DNA from: JANNRW01 sp031401815
GTDB taxonomy: Bacteria; Desulfobacterota; Desulfuromonadia; Geobacterales; DSM-12255
DNA length: 21,557 bases
Direction of reading: 5' to 3'
NCBI GenBank assembly: GCA_031401815.1
Contig: JANNRW010000128.1
Span: forward strand, 1-21,557
Below, piece after piece: positions 8,027 to 15,625 of the stretch. Made by a program: the position numbers and the translations under genes. Each line of letters opens with the position of its first letter. Within the stretch, counting starts at the first letter, position 1. Below the pieces are notes generated by a model. That model was not told the DNA's origin, ran no database searches, and was given only the letters and a program-made list of their open reading frames with translations.

Positions 8027-9055
8027 CTAGCAGCAACCCTTGAGATATGTTTTTGCGATAAACGAAGCTTCTTCAGACCTGTTGAGAGTACTGAGTACCG
8101 ACACCAGCCGCTCGGCAGAAATCTTTTTCTGGGCAGGGGCTTGCAAACCCCTGGAAAATATTTCTATAGCACCTTCTGTTTCACCTTGAGCAATATAGAT
8201 ATCACCAAGCATTACAGATGCCTGATCCACAAAAAACTCATGATCAATCATGAATTTCAACGTAAGAACTGCCTCAGGATATCTGCCGGACTCTGCATAA
8301 AGCTGCGCCAGTGTAATATGACAAAGTGAATTACTATTGTTCAACTTGACTGCCCGGTCAAGATATTTTTCACAATCATCCCTGTTACCGGCACGATACT
8401 CAAGGAGTGCCAATTCATAGAGAATAATATCATTTTCATTTTCAGTAAGCAGCTCTTTAAAAAGAGAATAAGCAGTTTCATGTTGATCGTCATGAGCAAG
8501 AAGATATGCTGATGCAAATTCCCTTCCCATAGCTTCATACCTCTGCGAAAGAGGATAAGGAAAAGTATTTACGAGGAGTTGAAACTGTTGCTCGCTATCC
8601 ATGATTTCCGCTATTGCGACCGGCGAAGCAGTGTTGACAGTATCAACTGATGAACAGCCTGAACAGGAGGGCTTTTTTTCTGAAACAGAAAGCGTCATGC
8701 TATTCAATTCCATACCTGGGTCGACAGCAAGAAGCGCTTCAGCCTTTTCCCTGATAGTTACGTCATCTGCCAGCTCCAGCGAAAGGGTGAGATGCTCACG
8801 TGCCTTTATAATATTATCGACTCTAAGGGCAGATTCGGCTTCCGCAATATTCATCTCGGCAAGCATGTTGCCGGTAACTGAAAGTCTATCAGCAAGGTAA
8901 TCATACTCGTCATTTCGATCTGATGCAGTATCAATCTTCTCCATTGCATCAAGGTAGTAAACTCTTGCATCAGCATAACGCTCCTGGGAAAAAAGATTAT
9001 CCCCTTTTTCCCGGTAACTCTTGTAATCCCTTGAAAAGAGTTTGGTAAAAAACAT
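8027..9055 (-). CDS. Tetratricopeptide-repeat protein with CxxC linker and C-terminal Cys pair
   Basis: A 342-residue protein without signal peptide or membrane segment, so probably cytoplasmic. Helical repeats are visible in two blocks: residues about 15-105 (KGDNLFSQERYADARVYYLD) and about 165-335. The second block has several TPR units, for example LAQLYAESGRYPEAVLTLK and LGDIYIAQGETEGAIEIFSRG. A central linker contains SCSGCSS (Cys131 and Cys134), and the protein ends in Gly-Cys-Cys. Both features are unusual for a plain TPR scaffold and could bind metal or form disulfides. GGAGG lies four bases before the ATG. It follows rlmD by 32 bases and precedes ihfB by 31. Partner and function are unknown. 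Confidence 0.85.
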   Translation of the reverse strand: MFFTKLFSRDYKSYREKGDNLFSQERYADARVYYLDAMEKIDTASDRNDEYDYLADRLSVTGNMLAEMNIAEAESALRVDNIIKAREHLTLSLELADDVTIREKAEALLAVDPGMELNSMTLSVSEKKPSCSGCSSVDTVNTASPVAIAEIMDSEQQFQLLVNTFPYPLSQRYEAMGREFASAYLLAHDDQHETAYSLFKELLTENENDIILYELALLEYRAGNRDDCEKYLDRAVKLNNSNSLCHITLAQLYAESGRYPEAVLTLKFMIDHEFFVDQASVMLGDIYIAQGETEGAIEIFSRGLQAPAQKKISAERLVSVLSTLNRSEEASFIAKTYLKGCC

Positions 9056-9087
9056 TCAACCTCCAAAAAAGAGTTTAATGAATCCAG

Positions 9088-10392
9088 CTATATCCGTTCG
9101 AGCCATGTAATGCTTTCAATGTGGTATGTCTGAGGGAACATATCCACCGGCTGAATACTGTTGACCCGGAAACCTGATTTTTTGAGTGTTGCAAGATCGC
9201 GTGCAAGAGTCACAGGATCGCAAGAGATGTAAATAATATTTGACGGATCTATCTGGCTGATTTTCTTTACAATTTCCTGTGCTCCAACTCGTGGCGGGTC
9301 AAGAATCAGAAGATCAAACTTCTCCCTTGCAGCAGACAGGGAATCAAAATGCTTCACTGCGTCACCCGAATGAAAAGTTGCATTTGCAACCCCTGCCCCT
9401 TTGGCATTATCCCTGGCAATGGCCACTGATTTTTCAGAAGCTTCAATACCGACAACAGCAACGCTCTCAGAAGCTATCGGAAGAGAAAAATTACCATTGC
9501 CACAGTATATATCAAGCACTTTTTTCGGAGCAATTTTAGTTACTACTCCCTGAAGATGATGTAAAAGAGATCTGTTTTGACTGAAATTTATCTGTGAGAA
9601 TGTATCGACCGAATACTTTAACTCAACAGTACGGCCTCTCATATCTGGCAAACTGTATTTGAGCATTTCATTGCCAAAAATACAACGAAATGAATTCTTG
9701 CGACCACTCTGCATGAAAATCGAAGTTATTGCCGATAACCTTGAGTCGTGCAACTGAAGATACCTGGAAAATTTATCCGGCGAGCTGCCGATATAATGAA
9801 AAAGAGCCGCTATGGAACCATCTTCTCCTGCTGCAAGGTCGACTTGAGGAATTCTGTCGGGTTCAGGAGAAGCATTAATAATTGTTCGTATTTCAGGGAT
9901 AGCACTATTCAAAAATCGGGAGGCTATCAGACATCTCCCCATAATATCTACAACATAATGAGTTCCGCTTCGGAAAAATCCGATACTAAGCCTGCCGTTT
10001 GCATAATGGATTTTCAGTTGTACTCTCTGCCTGTAAAAGAAGACTTCCTGGGCAGATTGAATTGAAGAGACCCTGTCAGCTTCAATCCTTGCGATTCGCC
10101 ACATCGTCTCGGTAAAGATCTCATCTTTCCATCTGCATTGTGCCTCATAATCAATGTGTTGCCAGCTACACCCTCCACAGTCTGCAAAAAAAGGACATGC
10201 TGGGGGCTGACGCAGAGTGGAAAAGCTCTTCAACTCAATAAGGCGCCCTATTGAGTAAGATTTCTTGTCAGAAATCAGTTCAATTTCAGCAGTATCTCCA
10301 GGTGCAGTATAAGGGACAAAGCAGGCCTTGCCATCAATATGACCAAAACCTGCCCCTCCGAAAGCGAGTTTATTAATATTCAGGATGGCCAT
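9088..10392 (-). CDS. rlmD: 23S rRNA (uracil-5-)-methyltransferase, RlmD/TrmA family
   Basis: A 434-residue SAM-dependent methyltransferase forming 5-methyluridine in rRNA. The N-terminal TRAM/OB region occupies residues 1-55. It is followed by an iron-sulfur set of cysteines: Cys66, Cys72 and Cys75 in ACPFFADCGGCSWQ, with Cys154 in MGRCLIA. The catalytic domain shows LDIYCGNGNFSLP (SAM loop, 293-305), LILDPPRVG, the catalytic Cys391 in ISCDPVTLARDL, and the general-base Glu426 in TYHIES. The RlmD, RlmC and RumA-like subtypes cannot be separated with certainty by eye, so the target uridine (U1939 or U747 type) is inferred. The ATG immediately follows the stop codon of the upstream gene with no gap. 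Confidence 0.9.
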   Translation of the reverse strand: MAILNINKLAFGGAGFGHIDGKACFVPYTAPGDTAEIELISDKKSYSIGRLIELKSFSTLRQPPACPFFADCGGCSWQHIDYEAQCRWKDEIFTETMWRIARIEADRVSSIQSAQEVFFYRQRVQLKIHYANGRLSIGFFRSGTHYVVDIMGRCLIASRFLNSAIPEIRTIINASPEPDRIPQVDLAAGEDGSIAALFHYIGSSPDKFSRYLQLHDSRLSAITSIFMQSGRKNSFRCIFGNEMLKYSLPDMRGRTVELKYSVDTFSQINFSQNRSLLHHLQGVVTKIAPKKVLDIYCGNGNFSLPIASESVAVVGIEASEKSVAIARDNAKGAGVANATFHSGDAVKHFDSLSAAREKFDLLILDPPRVGAQEIVKKISQIDPSNIIYISCDPVTLARDLATLKKSGFRVNSIQPVDMFPQTYHIESITWLERI

Positions 10393-10779
10393 TTACAGGA
10401 GATTTTCCTGATAGCGTTTAACCTTTTTCACTTTTTCTGGTTGATTATAGTTGACAAGTTTTACAGAAAAACCCTTAGAGATGATATAAGGTAATGAATT
10501 CATTTCAAAGTCGGCAACAAGGGAATGCTTGACCTCCAGGAGAGCTGATGATGGCACTCCCATTTTTTGCAGATATCGCTTATACATCACATGTTTAGGA
10601 TGAGTAGCTGGAACTGGCTCCATTGTAAACCCTTCAGTAGTTTCAGAGTAAACAGCCGGAATAATGCACTGGATTTCCAGCTTTACCAGATAGAAATCAC
10701 CGAAATATACCCTGGTCTGATCAAAGAAATTTATGGTAATGTCATCAGGAAGTCTGATTTGCCTGAATAGCCTTGACAT
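10393..10779 (-). CDS. Conserved-looking hypothetical protein, first gene of the long minus unit
   Basis: A 128-residue protein I do not recognise as a named family. It is soluble, with no signal peptide or membrane helix. The N-terminal half appears beta-rich (DITINFFDQTRVYFGDFYLV, then KLEIQCIIP). A central helical section contains HPKHVMYKRYLQKMGVPSSA, and the tail is Lys-rich (EKVKKVKRYQENLL). The start ATG is well placed but has no clear Shine-Dalgarno sequence. Its stop codon abuts the rlmD start with zero spacing, strongly suggesting joint translation with the rRNA methyltransferase. A role in RNA modification or ribosome biology would be a guess from that neighbour only. Confidence 0.7.
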   Translation of the reverse strand: MSRLFRQIRLPDDITINFFDQTRVYFGDFYLVKLEIQCIIPAVYSETTEGFTMEPVPATHPKHVMYKRYLQKMGVPSSALLEVKHSLVADFEMNSLPYIISKGFSVKLVNYNQPEKVKKVKRYQENLL

Positions 10780-10885
10780 AAAGAAGAGTTACCCCGAAAT
10801 ATATAATCTGTTTCAAAATACACGTAATCCACCGGCACTGTAAAGGCTTTTGTCTGAACAATATCCCGCATCACTCAAATCCGTA

Positions 10886-10914
10886 TTGCTTTTCATAGAT
10901 ATTCTCTGTAGGAT
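10886..10914 (+). promoter_or_regulatory. Weak candidate promoter for infA
   Basis: TTGCTT at 10886-10891 and TAGGAT at 10909-10914 are 17 bases apart. Box matches are only partial, so this is a tentative placement in the divergent gap between the minus unit and infA. Confidence 0.25.
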
Positions 10915-10963
10915 GCCACTGTTCTATTGAAGAGACCATCTACAGGAGACGACTGATAATTTT

Positions 10964-11182
10964 ATGAGTAAAGAAGAAGCCATTGAAGTTGAAGGTACAG
11001 TAATCGAACCCCTTCCAAATGCCATGTTCAGGGTCAGGCTTGAAAATGATCATGTTGTACTGGCTCACATCTCGGGGAAAATGCGGAAATATTTCATCAA
11101 AATTCTCCCTGGAGACAAGGTGACCGTAGAACTTTCACCCTATGATCTCTCTCGTGGACGTATTACCTACCGCGTTAAATAG
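10964..11182 (+). CDS. infA: Translation initiation factor IF-1
   Basis: A 72-residue single S1/OB-fold protein that occupies the ribosomal A site during initiation. The sequence EEAIEVEGTVIEPLPNAMFR, then LENDHVVLAHISGKMRK and the end RGRITYRVK, is unmistakable, and the length is exactly typical. The start MSKEEAIE agrees with family alignment. The nearest Shine-Dalgarno-like AGGAG (10944-10948) is 15 bases from the ATG, longer than usual, and its 5' side can pair with CTCTGTAG at 10904-10911. It reads toward efp, with a terminator-like hairpin between them. Confidence 0.97.
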   Translation: MSKEEAIEVEGTVIEPLPNAMFRVRLENDHVVLAHISGKMRKYFIKILPGDKVTVELSPYDLSRGRITYRVK

Positions 11183-11210
11183 CTTTATACAGCATAAAGT
11201 AACTTGCTCC

Positions 11211-11245
11211 GGGATAGCAGGCTTTGCCTGCTACCCTTATTTTTG
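11211..11245 (+). terminator. Terminator-like hairpin between infA and efp
   Basis: GGGATAGCAGGC (11211-11222) pairs with GCCTGCTACCC (11226-11236) across a TTT loop. This gives an 11-bp stem with one bulged A, followed by TTATTTTTG. The structure fits an intrinsic terminator of infA, or an attenuator for efp, whose ATG lies 26 bases after the hairpin. Confidence 0.75.
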
Positions 11246-11262
11246 TTTGACAAGGAATAAAA

Positions 11263-11826
11263 ATGTATACAGTTGCAGATCTCAAAAAAGGGCTGAAAAT
11301 CACTCTTGATGGTGACCCATACCTTGTGATCGCCTTTGACTTTGCAAAACCCGGCAAAGGGCAGGCACTCTATCGTACCAAGATGAGAAACATGATTACC
11401 GGAAATATACTTGACCGGACTTACCGATCCGGTGAAACATTTGAGCCGGCAAGTCTGGAAGACCGGAAAATGCAGTTTCTTTATCGTGAAGATGAGCATT
11501 TTGTTTTTATGGATAACCAGAACTATGAACAGTATCGAATGGATGAAGTGGCTGTTGGTGATGCCAGGAACTATCTGATCGACAATCTTCCTGTTGACCT
11601 TCTCCTGTTCAGGGATAAGGCAATTGCAGTGGATGTTCCGAACTTTGTAAATCTTCGGGTTGTGCAGACCGACCCGTGGGTAAAAGGTGATACATCCGGG
11701 AGTGATTCCAAACCTGCAACAGTTGAAACTGGCTATGTACTGCGTGTTCCCCCTTTTATCGAAGAGGGAGAGCTGATTGTAATTGATACCAGAAACGGTG
11801 AATATTCGACTCGAATGAAAGGATAG
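11263..11826 (+). CDS. efp: Translation elongation factor P
   Basis: A 187-residue three-domain EF-P, which enters between the ribosomal P and E sites to relieve stalling at polyproline. Domain I carries AKPGKGQALYRTKMRN. The modifiable Lys in the PGKGQ loop is Lys32, equivalent to E. coli Lys34, so beta-lysylation is expected. Domain II (about 66-125) contains MQFLYREDEHFVFMDNQNYE, and domain III ends PFIEEGELIVIDTRNGEYSTR. An AAGGAA ribosome site precedes the ATG. The epmA gene starts four bases after the stop, giving modifier and target in one operon. Confidence 0.97.
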   Translation: MYTVADLKKGLKITLDGDPYLVIAFDFAKPGKGQALYRTKMRNMITGNILDRTYRSGETFEPASLEDRKMQFLYREDEHFVFMDNQNYEQYRMDEVAVGDARNYLIDNLPVDLLLFRDKAIAVDVPNFVNLRVVQTDPWVKGDTSGSDSKPATVETGYVLRVPPFIEEGELIVIDTRNGEYSTRMKG

Positions 11827-11830
11827 TTTC

Positions 11831-12754
11831 TTGAACATAAACCGGTCGCTGGCACGAAAAAGTGCGCGGCTTCATGACAGAGCCCGCATACTGCGGCAGA
11901 TAAGGAATCATTTCCTGAAAGAGGGGTATCTTGAAATAGATACCCCTCTTCTTCTTCCGGCTATTGCCCCGGAAGCCCACATTGACCCGGTACAGGTCGG
12001 AGAGCATTTCATGCAGACCTCCCCTGAACTCTGCATGAAGAGGCTCCTCTGTGCAGGTTATGAACGGATCTTCCAGCTCTGCAACTGCTGGCGGGAAAAT
12101 GAACGCGGAAGCCTTCATCTCCCTGAATTCACCATGCTCGAATGGTATCGCAGCGATGTTGGCTATCTTGACCTTATGCTTGAAACCAGGGAGCTGTTTC
12201 TTGCAATTGCTGACGACATGAAGGGCTCAAGGAAAATCTGCTATCAGGGGAGAGAGATAGATCTGGCTGGAGAGTGGCAGAGAATAACCGTCAGGGACGC
12301 CTTTAAACGGTTTACAGGCACAACCATGGAACAGGCGCTGGCAGAGGGTGAATTTGACCGGCTTATGAGTGAACGGATAGAACCGGAACTAGGTAACAAG
12401 TCACCCCAGTTCCTGTATGACTATCCGGCAGAGAGAAGCGCACTGGCAAGAATAAAGCCGGAAGACAGCTCTGTAGCAGAGCGTTTTGAACTATACATTG
12501 CAGGGATCGAGCTGGCTAACGGCTTTACAGAGCTGACCGATCCGCAGGAACAGCGCAGCCGCTTTATAAAAGAGATTGAAGCTCGGACTGAATGCGGAAA
12601 GAGCAGCACTTCACTACCTGAACGATTTCTTGAAGATCTTGTAAATATGCCACCGGCAGCAGGAATAGCTCTTGGTGTTGAGAGGCTTATAATGCTCTTT
12701 ACCGATGCTGTCTGTATTGATGAAGTTGTTGCGTTTACCCCGGAAGATTTATAG
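11831..12754 (+). CDS. epmA: EF-P lysine ligase EpmA (PoxA/GenX)
   Basis: A 307-residue class II lysyl-tRNA-synthetase paralogue lacking an anticodon-binding domain. It attaches (beta-)lysine to the EF-P loop lysine. Motif 2 region: ERIFQLCNCWRENERGSLHL then PEFTMLEWYR. Later blocks are IELANGFTELTDPQEQRSRF and motif 3 GVERLIMLF near residues 282-290. The start is a TTG at 11831, with an AAAGGA ribosome site inside the end of efp. The frame begins NINRSLARKSARLHDRARIL, matching the family N-terminus. No EpmB aminomutase gene is in the window. The 3' end overlaps the convergent thioesterase gene by 20 bases. Confidence 0.93.
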   Translation: MNINRSLARKSARLHDRARILRQIRNHFLKEGYLEIDTPLLLPAIAPEAHIDPVQVGEHFMQTSPELCMKRLLCAGYERIFQLCNCWRENERGSLHLPEFTMLEWYRSDVGYLDLMLETRELFLAIADDMKGSRKICYQGREIDLAGEWQRITVRDAFKRFTGTTMEQALAEGEFDRLMSERIEPELGNKSPQFLYDYPAERSALARIKPEDSSVAERFELYIAGIELANGFTELTDPQEQRSRFIKEIEARTECGKSSTSLPERFLEDLVNMPPAAGIALGVERLIMLFTDAVCIDEVVAFTPEDL

Positions 12755-13142
12755 TCTCTTTTTTTCTGTACACCATCCCCTGAAATATCGCGACAGTTCC
12801 CTTTTCATCATCAGTAACCATTACAGAGTATGTAGCCAGCTTTGGATTGAGTGACTGCTCCGTAGCTTCTGCGTAAAGCGTCCCTTTAACAGCCGCCTTG
12901 ACGAAGTTCACGCTGGTGCTGATCCCCATTGCAAGCCTTCCATGCGAGTTGGAGGCAACCGCAAACGCAAAGTCGGCAAGAGTGAATATTGCTCCACCAT
13001 GAACAGTTCCGGCAGCATTGAAGTGGAAAGGCTCGATTTTCATTCTGGCCAGTGCCCTCCCCTCTTCAACTTCGAGCAGCTCAATACTGTTATGAAGCGC
13101 AAACAGATCATTTTCTGAAAAATATCTCTTTATATCGTTCAT
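12735..13142 (-). CDS. PaaI-type hotdog thioesterase
   Basis: A small acyl-CoA thioesterase-like protein of 135 residues, probably tetrameric and cytosolic. The family signature is clear: PFHFNAAGTVHGGAIFTLAD, followed by FAFAVASN, and a strand GISTSVNFVKAAVKGTLYAE. I chose the ATG at 13142 because GAAGGGG sits five bases before it; an upstream TTG at 13169 has no such support. It follows the adenylate cyclase by 63 bases on the same strand, so cotranscription is likely. Substrate is unknown. PaaI relatives hydrolyse aromatic or other short acyl-CoAs. Confidence 0.85.
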   Translation of the reverse strand: MNDIKRYFSENDLFALHNSIELLEVEEGRALARMKIEPFHFNAAGTVHGGAIFTLADFAFAVASNSHGRLAMGISTSVNFVKAAVKGTLYAEATEQSLNPKLATYSVMVTDDEKGTVAIFQGMVYRKKETINLPG

Positions 13143-13205
13143 CTCATCCCCTTCAAAATATCCAGTCAATATATATTCCTGAGTAAGATCCGGACTGAAT
13201 GCAAT

Positions 13206-15287
13206 TTACTTGAAAGTTGCTGAATAAACTCCATCCCACCCCTCCGGAGGAGGGTTTGATAAAAACTCCTTGCAACGGTCATGATAAAGCAGAGATAGAT
13301 TATCGCTTTCTGAAAGTCCTGCAAAAATAACCATTGCCTCAACAAAAGAGTTTTTTCTATAAAGAGCCAAAGCTTCCTCGAACCTGGAAGCAATCTGCTG
13401 GTTGCAGGTCATCAGTTCATAAACAGCAACCGGCTCGTTTTTGCCTTTAACCCGAACCAGATCAACCTCCCTGAAAACAAAAGAGCCTCCGGATCTCTCC
13501 TTGGTCGCAGCGCTGACAAGGATATGAGTGCCATAATACTTGTTGAGCCCTTCAAGCCTTGAAGCAAGATTTACATTGTCCCCTATGGCAGTGTAGTCAA
13601 AACGTATATCAGCACCCATGTTACCGACAATCGCCACGCCTGTATTTATACCTATTCCTATGTCAATCACGGGAAGAGCGGCAGAAGAAAACTTCTGATT
13701 CAGCTCTGCCAACTTCTCAATCATTTTAAAAGCAGAGCGGCAGGCATGCTCCGGGTGGTCAGATACATCAAGAGGAGCATTGAAAATCGCCATCACCGCA
13801 TCACCTATGTATTTGTCAAGAGTACCGCGCTCCTCAAGTACAATTCTGGTCATCGGACTCAAGTAGTCATTAAGTAGTTTCACCAGCTCTTCTGGCTGCA
13901 AGGATTCAGAAAGGGTAGTGAAACTACGGATGTCCGAGAAGAGGATGGTTACCTCACGCTTTTCGCCACCAAGTTTGAGCCTGTCAGGATTATTTACAAT
14001 CTCCTCCACAAGCTCAGGAGAGACATAGCTGCCAAAGGCCATTTTCAGATAGCGCCCGCGCCTCTCAATAACAAGATTTCGATATGCCTCACTTGCAGTA
14101 TAGGAGATAAGGAGAGGTGCAAGAGGAAAAACAATGCTCATATCCCACAGAAGATATTTGAACAGGGCAAAATTGACCCCTGCATACAGAACGAAGAGCA
14201 GCGAGAAAGATAGCAATCCAAACAGGGTTCCGGAGGCTCTCCGCAGAAAAAATGCCAGCATGAAAGGGAGCAGAATTATTGCGAGCAGTTCAAAAACAAT
14301 TATCCTGTTGTCATGAAGCAGAAATCTGTACTCAAGGGCATTTGCGGCCACAGTAGCATGAATTTCGACCCCTGGCAGGGCAGGATCAAACGGGGTTGCT
14401 CGTATATCAGCAATTCCGATCTCGGTAGCACCTATAAAAGAGAGAGAGTTCCTGAGAATCTCAGGATCAATCCTCTTCCTGATGACATCAACTGCAGAAA
14501 CATATACAAAACTGCCTGCCGGGCCGTAATAATTAAGTGGCAGACCACCATCCACAGATACAGGGAGTAACAGATCACCAAGAGAGAGTGTGCGGATGCC
14601 AAAGGTTGAGACCTGCACCTCGGGCTTGACCCCATAATAGAGGGAGAGAGCCTTTACCGAGAGTGACGCGTGAAGATCTCCATCATAAAGCATAAGCAGG
14701 GGTGCATTTCGATAGAGGCCATCATCATCCGGAATCAGATTGAAAAAACCGTGATCTGCCCCTCCCCTCCCAATTTCGGCAATGGATGCATCAAAATACG
14801 GGAAACCGGGTACAGGGATAGAGGTGACACCAGGTTCAAGAGTCATCTTGACTCTTGCTGAAGCATGCTGCTCAATCAGGTCACTAGAAGTCGCTTGTAA
14901 ATCACCCCTGAAAAAATATCCCATTATTACGTTGCCACTTGTCTTAATCGAATCGGCCAGAAATCTGTCTGGTTTAGGAGCCTGCGGTTCGGCAAAAACC
15001 ATGTCAAGAGCAATGACTGAAACGCCATAATTTTTCAAACTTTTGACCAGTTGCCCTGTCACCTCCCTGGACCAGGGCCAGCGACCAATCTCCTTGATGC
15101 TTTTGTTGTCAATGGCAATTACGACAACATGAGGATCCGGCTTGATCGGCCCTCTTAGACGAAAACGGACATCTTTCAGCCGAAGGTCGATCTGCTGGAT
15201 AACCGGATTGGCACTCCGATAGAGAAAGAGAGCAAGCAGTGAGGCAACAGTTGCAATTGCAAGATAGATAAGGCGCTGTTTAAACAT
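13206..15287 (-). CDS. CHASE2-domain adenylate cyclase (class III)
   Basis: A 693-residue membrane sensor cyclase. One N-terminal membrane helix (about 7-23) leads into an extracytoplasmic CHASE2 domain (about 30-320). CHASE2 is recognisable from VVVIAIDNKSIKEIGRWPWS and VIALDMVFAEPQ. Three more helices lie at about 328-398. The cyclase domain (about 443-625) has both metal Asp residues (Asp452 in LFSDIRSF, Asp496 in YIGDAVMA) and the adenine-specifying Lys492 and Thr566. The transition-state pair Asn573/Arg577 is in DNVNLASRLE. The residues predict ATP rather than GTP as substrate and an active enzyme. A TPR-like tail (about 635-675) follows. TATAAT lies at 15310-15305, just upstream of the ATG, but would leave a very short leader. 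Confidence 0.93.
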   Translation of the reverse strand: MFKQRLIYLAIATVASLLALFLYRSANPVIQQIDLRLKDVRFRLRGPIKPDPHVVVIAIDNKSIKEIGRWPWSREVTGQLVKSLKNYGVSVIALDMVFAEPQAPKPDRFLADSIKTSGNVIMGYFFRGDLQATSSDLIEQHASARVKMTLEPGVTSIPVPGFPYFDASIAEIGRGGADHGFFNLIPDDDGLYRNAPLLMLYDGDLHASLSVKALSLYYGVKPEVQVSTFGIRTLSLGDLLLPVSVDGGLPLNYYGPAGSFVYVSAVDVIRKRIDPEILRNSLSFIGATEIGIADIRATPFDPALPGVEIHATVAANALEYRFLLHDNRIIVFELLAIILLPFMLAFFLRRASGTLFGLLSFSLLFVLYAGVNFALFKYLLWDMSIVFPLAPLLISYTASEAYRNLVIERRGRYLKMAFGSYVSPELVEEIVNNPDRLKLGGEKREVTILFSDIRSFTTLSESLQPEELVKLLNDYLSPMTRIVLEERGTLDKYIGDAVMAIFNAPLDVSDHPEHACRSAFKMIEKLAELNQKFSSAALPVIDIGIGINTGVAIVGNMGADIRFDYTAIGDNVNLASRLEGLNKYYGTHILVSAATKERSGGSFVFREVDLVRVKGKNEPVAVYELMTCNQQIASRFEEALALYRKNSFVEAMVIFAGLSESDNLSLLYHDRCKEFLSNPPPEGWDGVYSATFK

Positions 15288-15388
15288 GTTTAATCCCTGT
15301 CCTTATTATATTCAGCCTCGAACAATAGTAACTATTCAGCGTTTCAAGCCGCCGTTGGCGACCCTTTATCAAAGAGTAACTTGATGTG

Positions 15389-15445
15389 CTTCAACAAGCT
15401 CAGCACGAACGGAATAAAAAGCCGTTCACCCTGAGCCTGTCGAAG
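15389..15445. repeat. Palindromic intergenic repeat, CTCAG/CTGAG type
   Basis: Arms 15389-15412 and 15422-15445 match at 19 of 24 positions as inverted repeats around AATAAAAAG. The core ACAAGCTCAG / CTGAGCCTGTCG resembles short palindromic repeats dispersed in many bacterial genomes. On transcription it would form a long hairpin. Confidence 0.65.
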
Positions 15446-15487
15446 GGTGCAATTCTTGAAGTTACTCAAGAGCACAATAGAAAATCA

Positions 15488-15563
15488 TGTCATTCCCGAG
15501 GGGGTTATCGGGAATCCAGACTTTAAAACCATGGATCCCCGACAAAATCATTCGGTGATGACA
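15488..15563. repeat. Palindromic intergenic repeat, TGTCATTCCCG type
   Basis: Bounded by TGTCAT and ATGACA. An internal 7-bp hairpin TTCCCGA/TCGGGAA (15493-15499 with 15508-15514) is followed by ATGGATCCCCGACAAAATCA. This layout is known to me as a widespread dispersed repeat in proteobacteria; copy number here cannot be seen. Confidence 0.6.
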
Positions 15564-15625
15564 GGCATTATCGATAACAGTTGTGAGTGTGCTGAATAGT
15601 TACGAACAAAATCGATCAAGTAGTA

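Larger units (their letters stand above)
15319..15609. repeat. Composite MITE-like repeat bounded by 13-bp inverted repeats
   Basis: GTAACTATTCAGC at 15328-15340 is the exact reverse complement of 15591-15603. The 7-mer CGAACAA lies outside or at the edge of both ends (15319-15325 and 15603-15609), as a target duplication might. Inside are a nested GAGTAACTT inverted pair (15374-15382 with 15459-15467) and two palindromic repeats listed separately. No coding frame of note. This accounts for most of the 338-base gene-free stretch between the acyltransferase and cyclase genes. Confidence 0.55.

Noticed and set aside
11185..11838. 217-residue minus-strand open frame antisense to efp
   Set aside because: It lies almost entirely opposite the clearly real EF-P gene and has no recognisable domain or ribosome site.
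13143..13169. TTG start nine residues upstream for the thioesterase
   Set aside because: It lacks a ribosome site, while the ATG at 13142 has GAAGGGG at good spacing and fits the family length.
15288..15625. CRISPR array or small RNA gene in the long gap
   Set aside because: Repeats are inverted and unequal, not regularly spaced direct repeats. The hairpins are explained by dispersed palindromes, and no clear promoter-plus-terminator pair for an RNA is seen.
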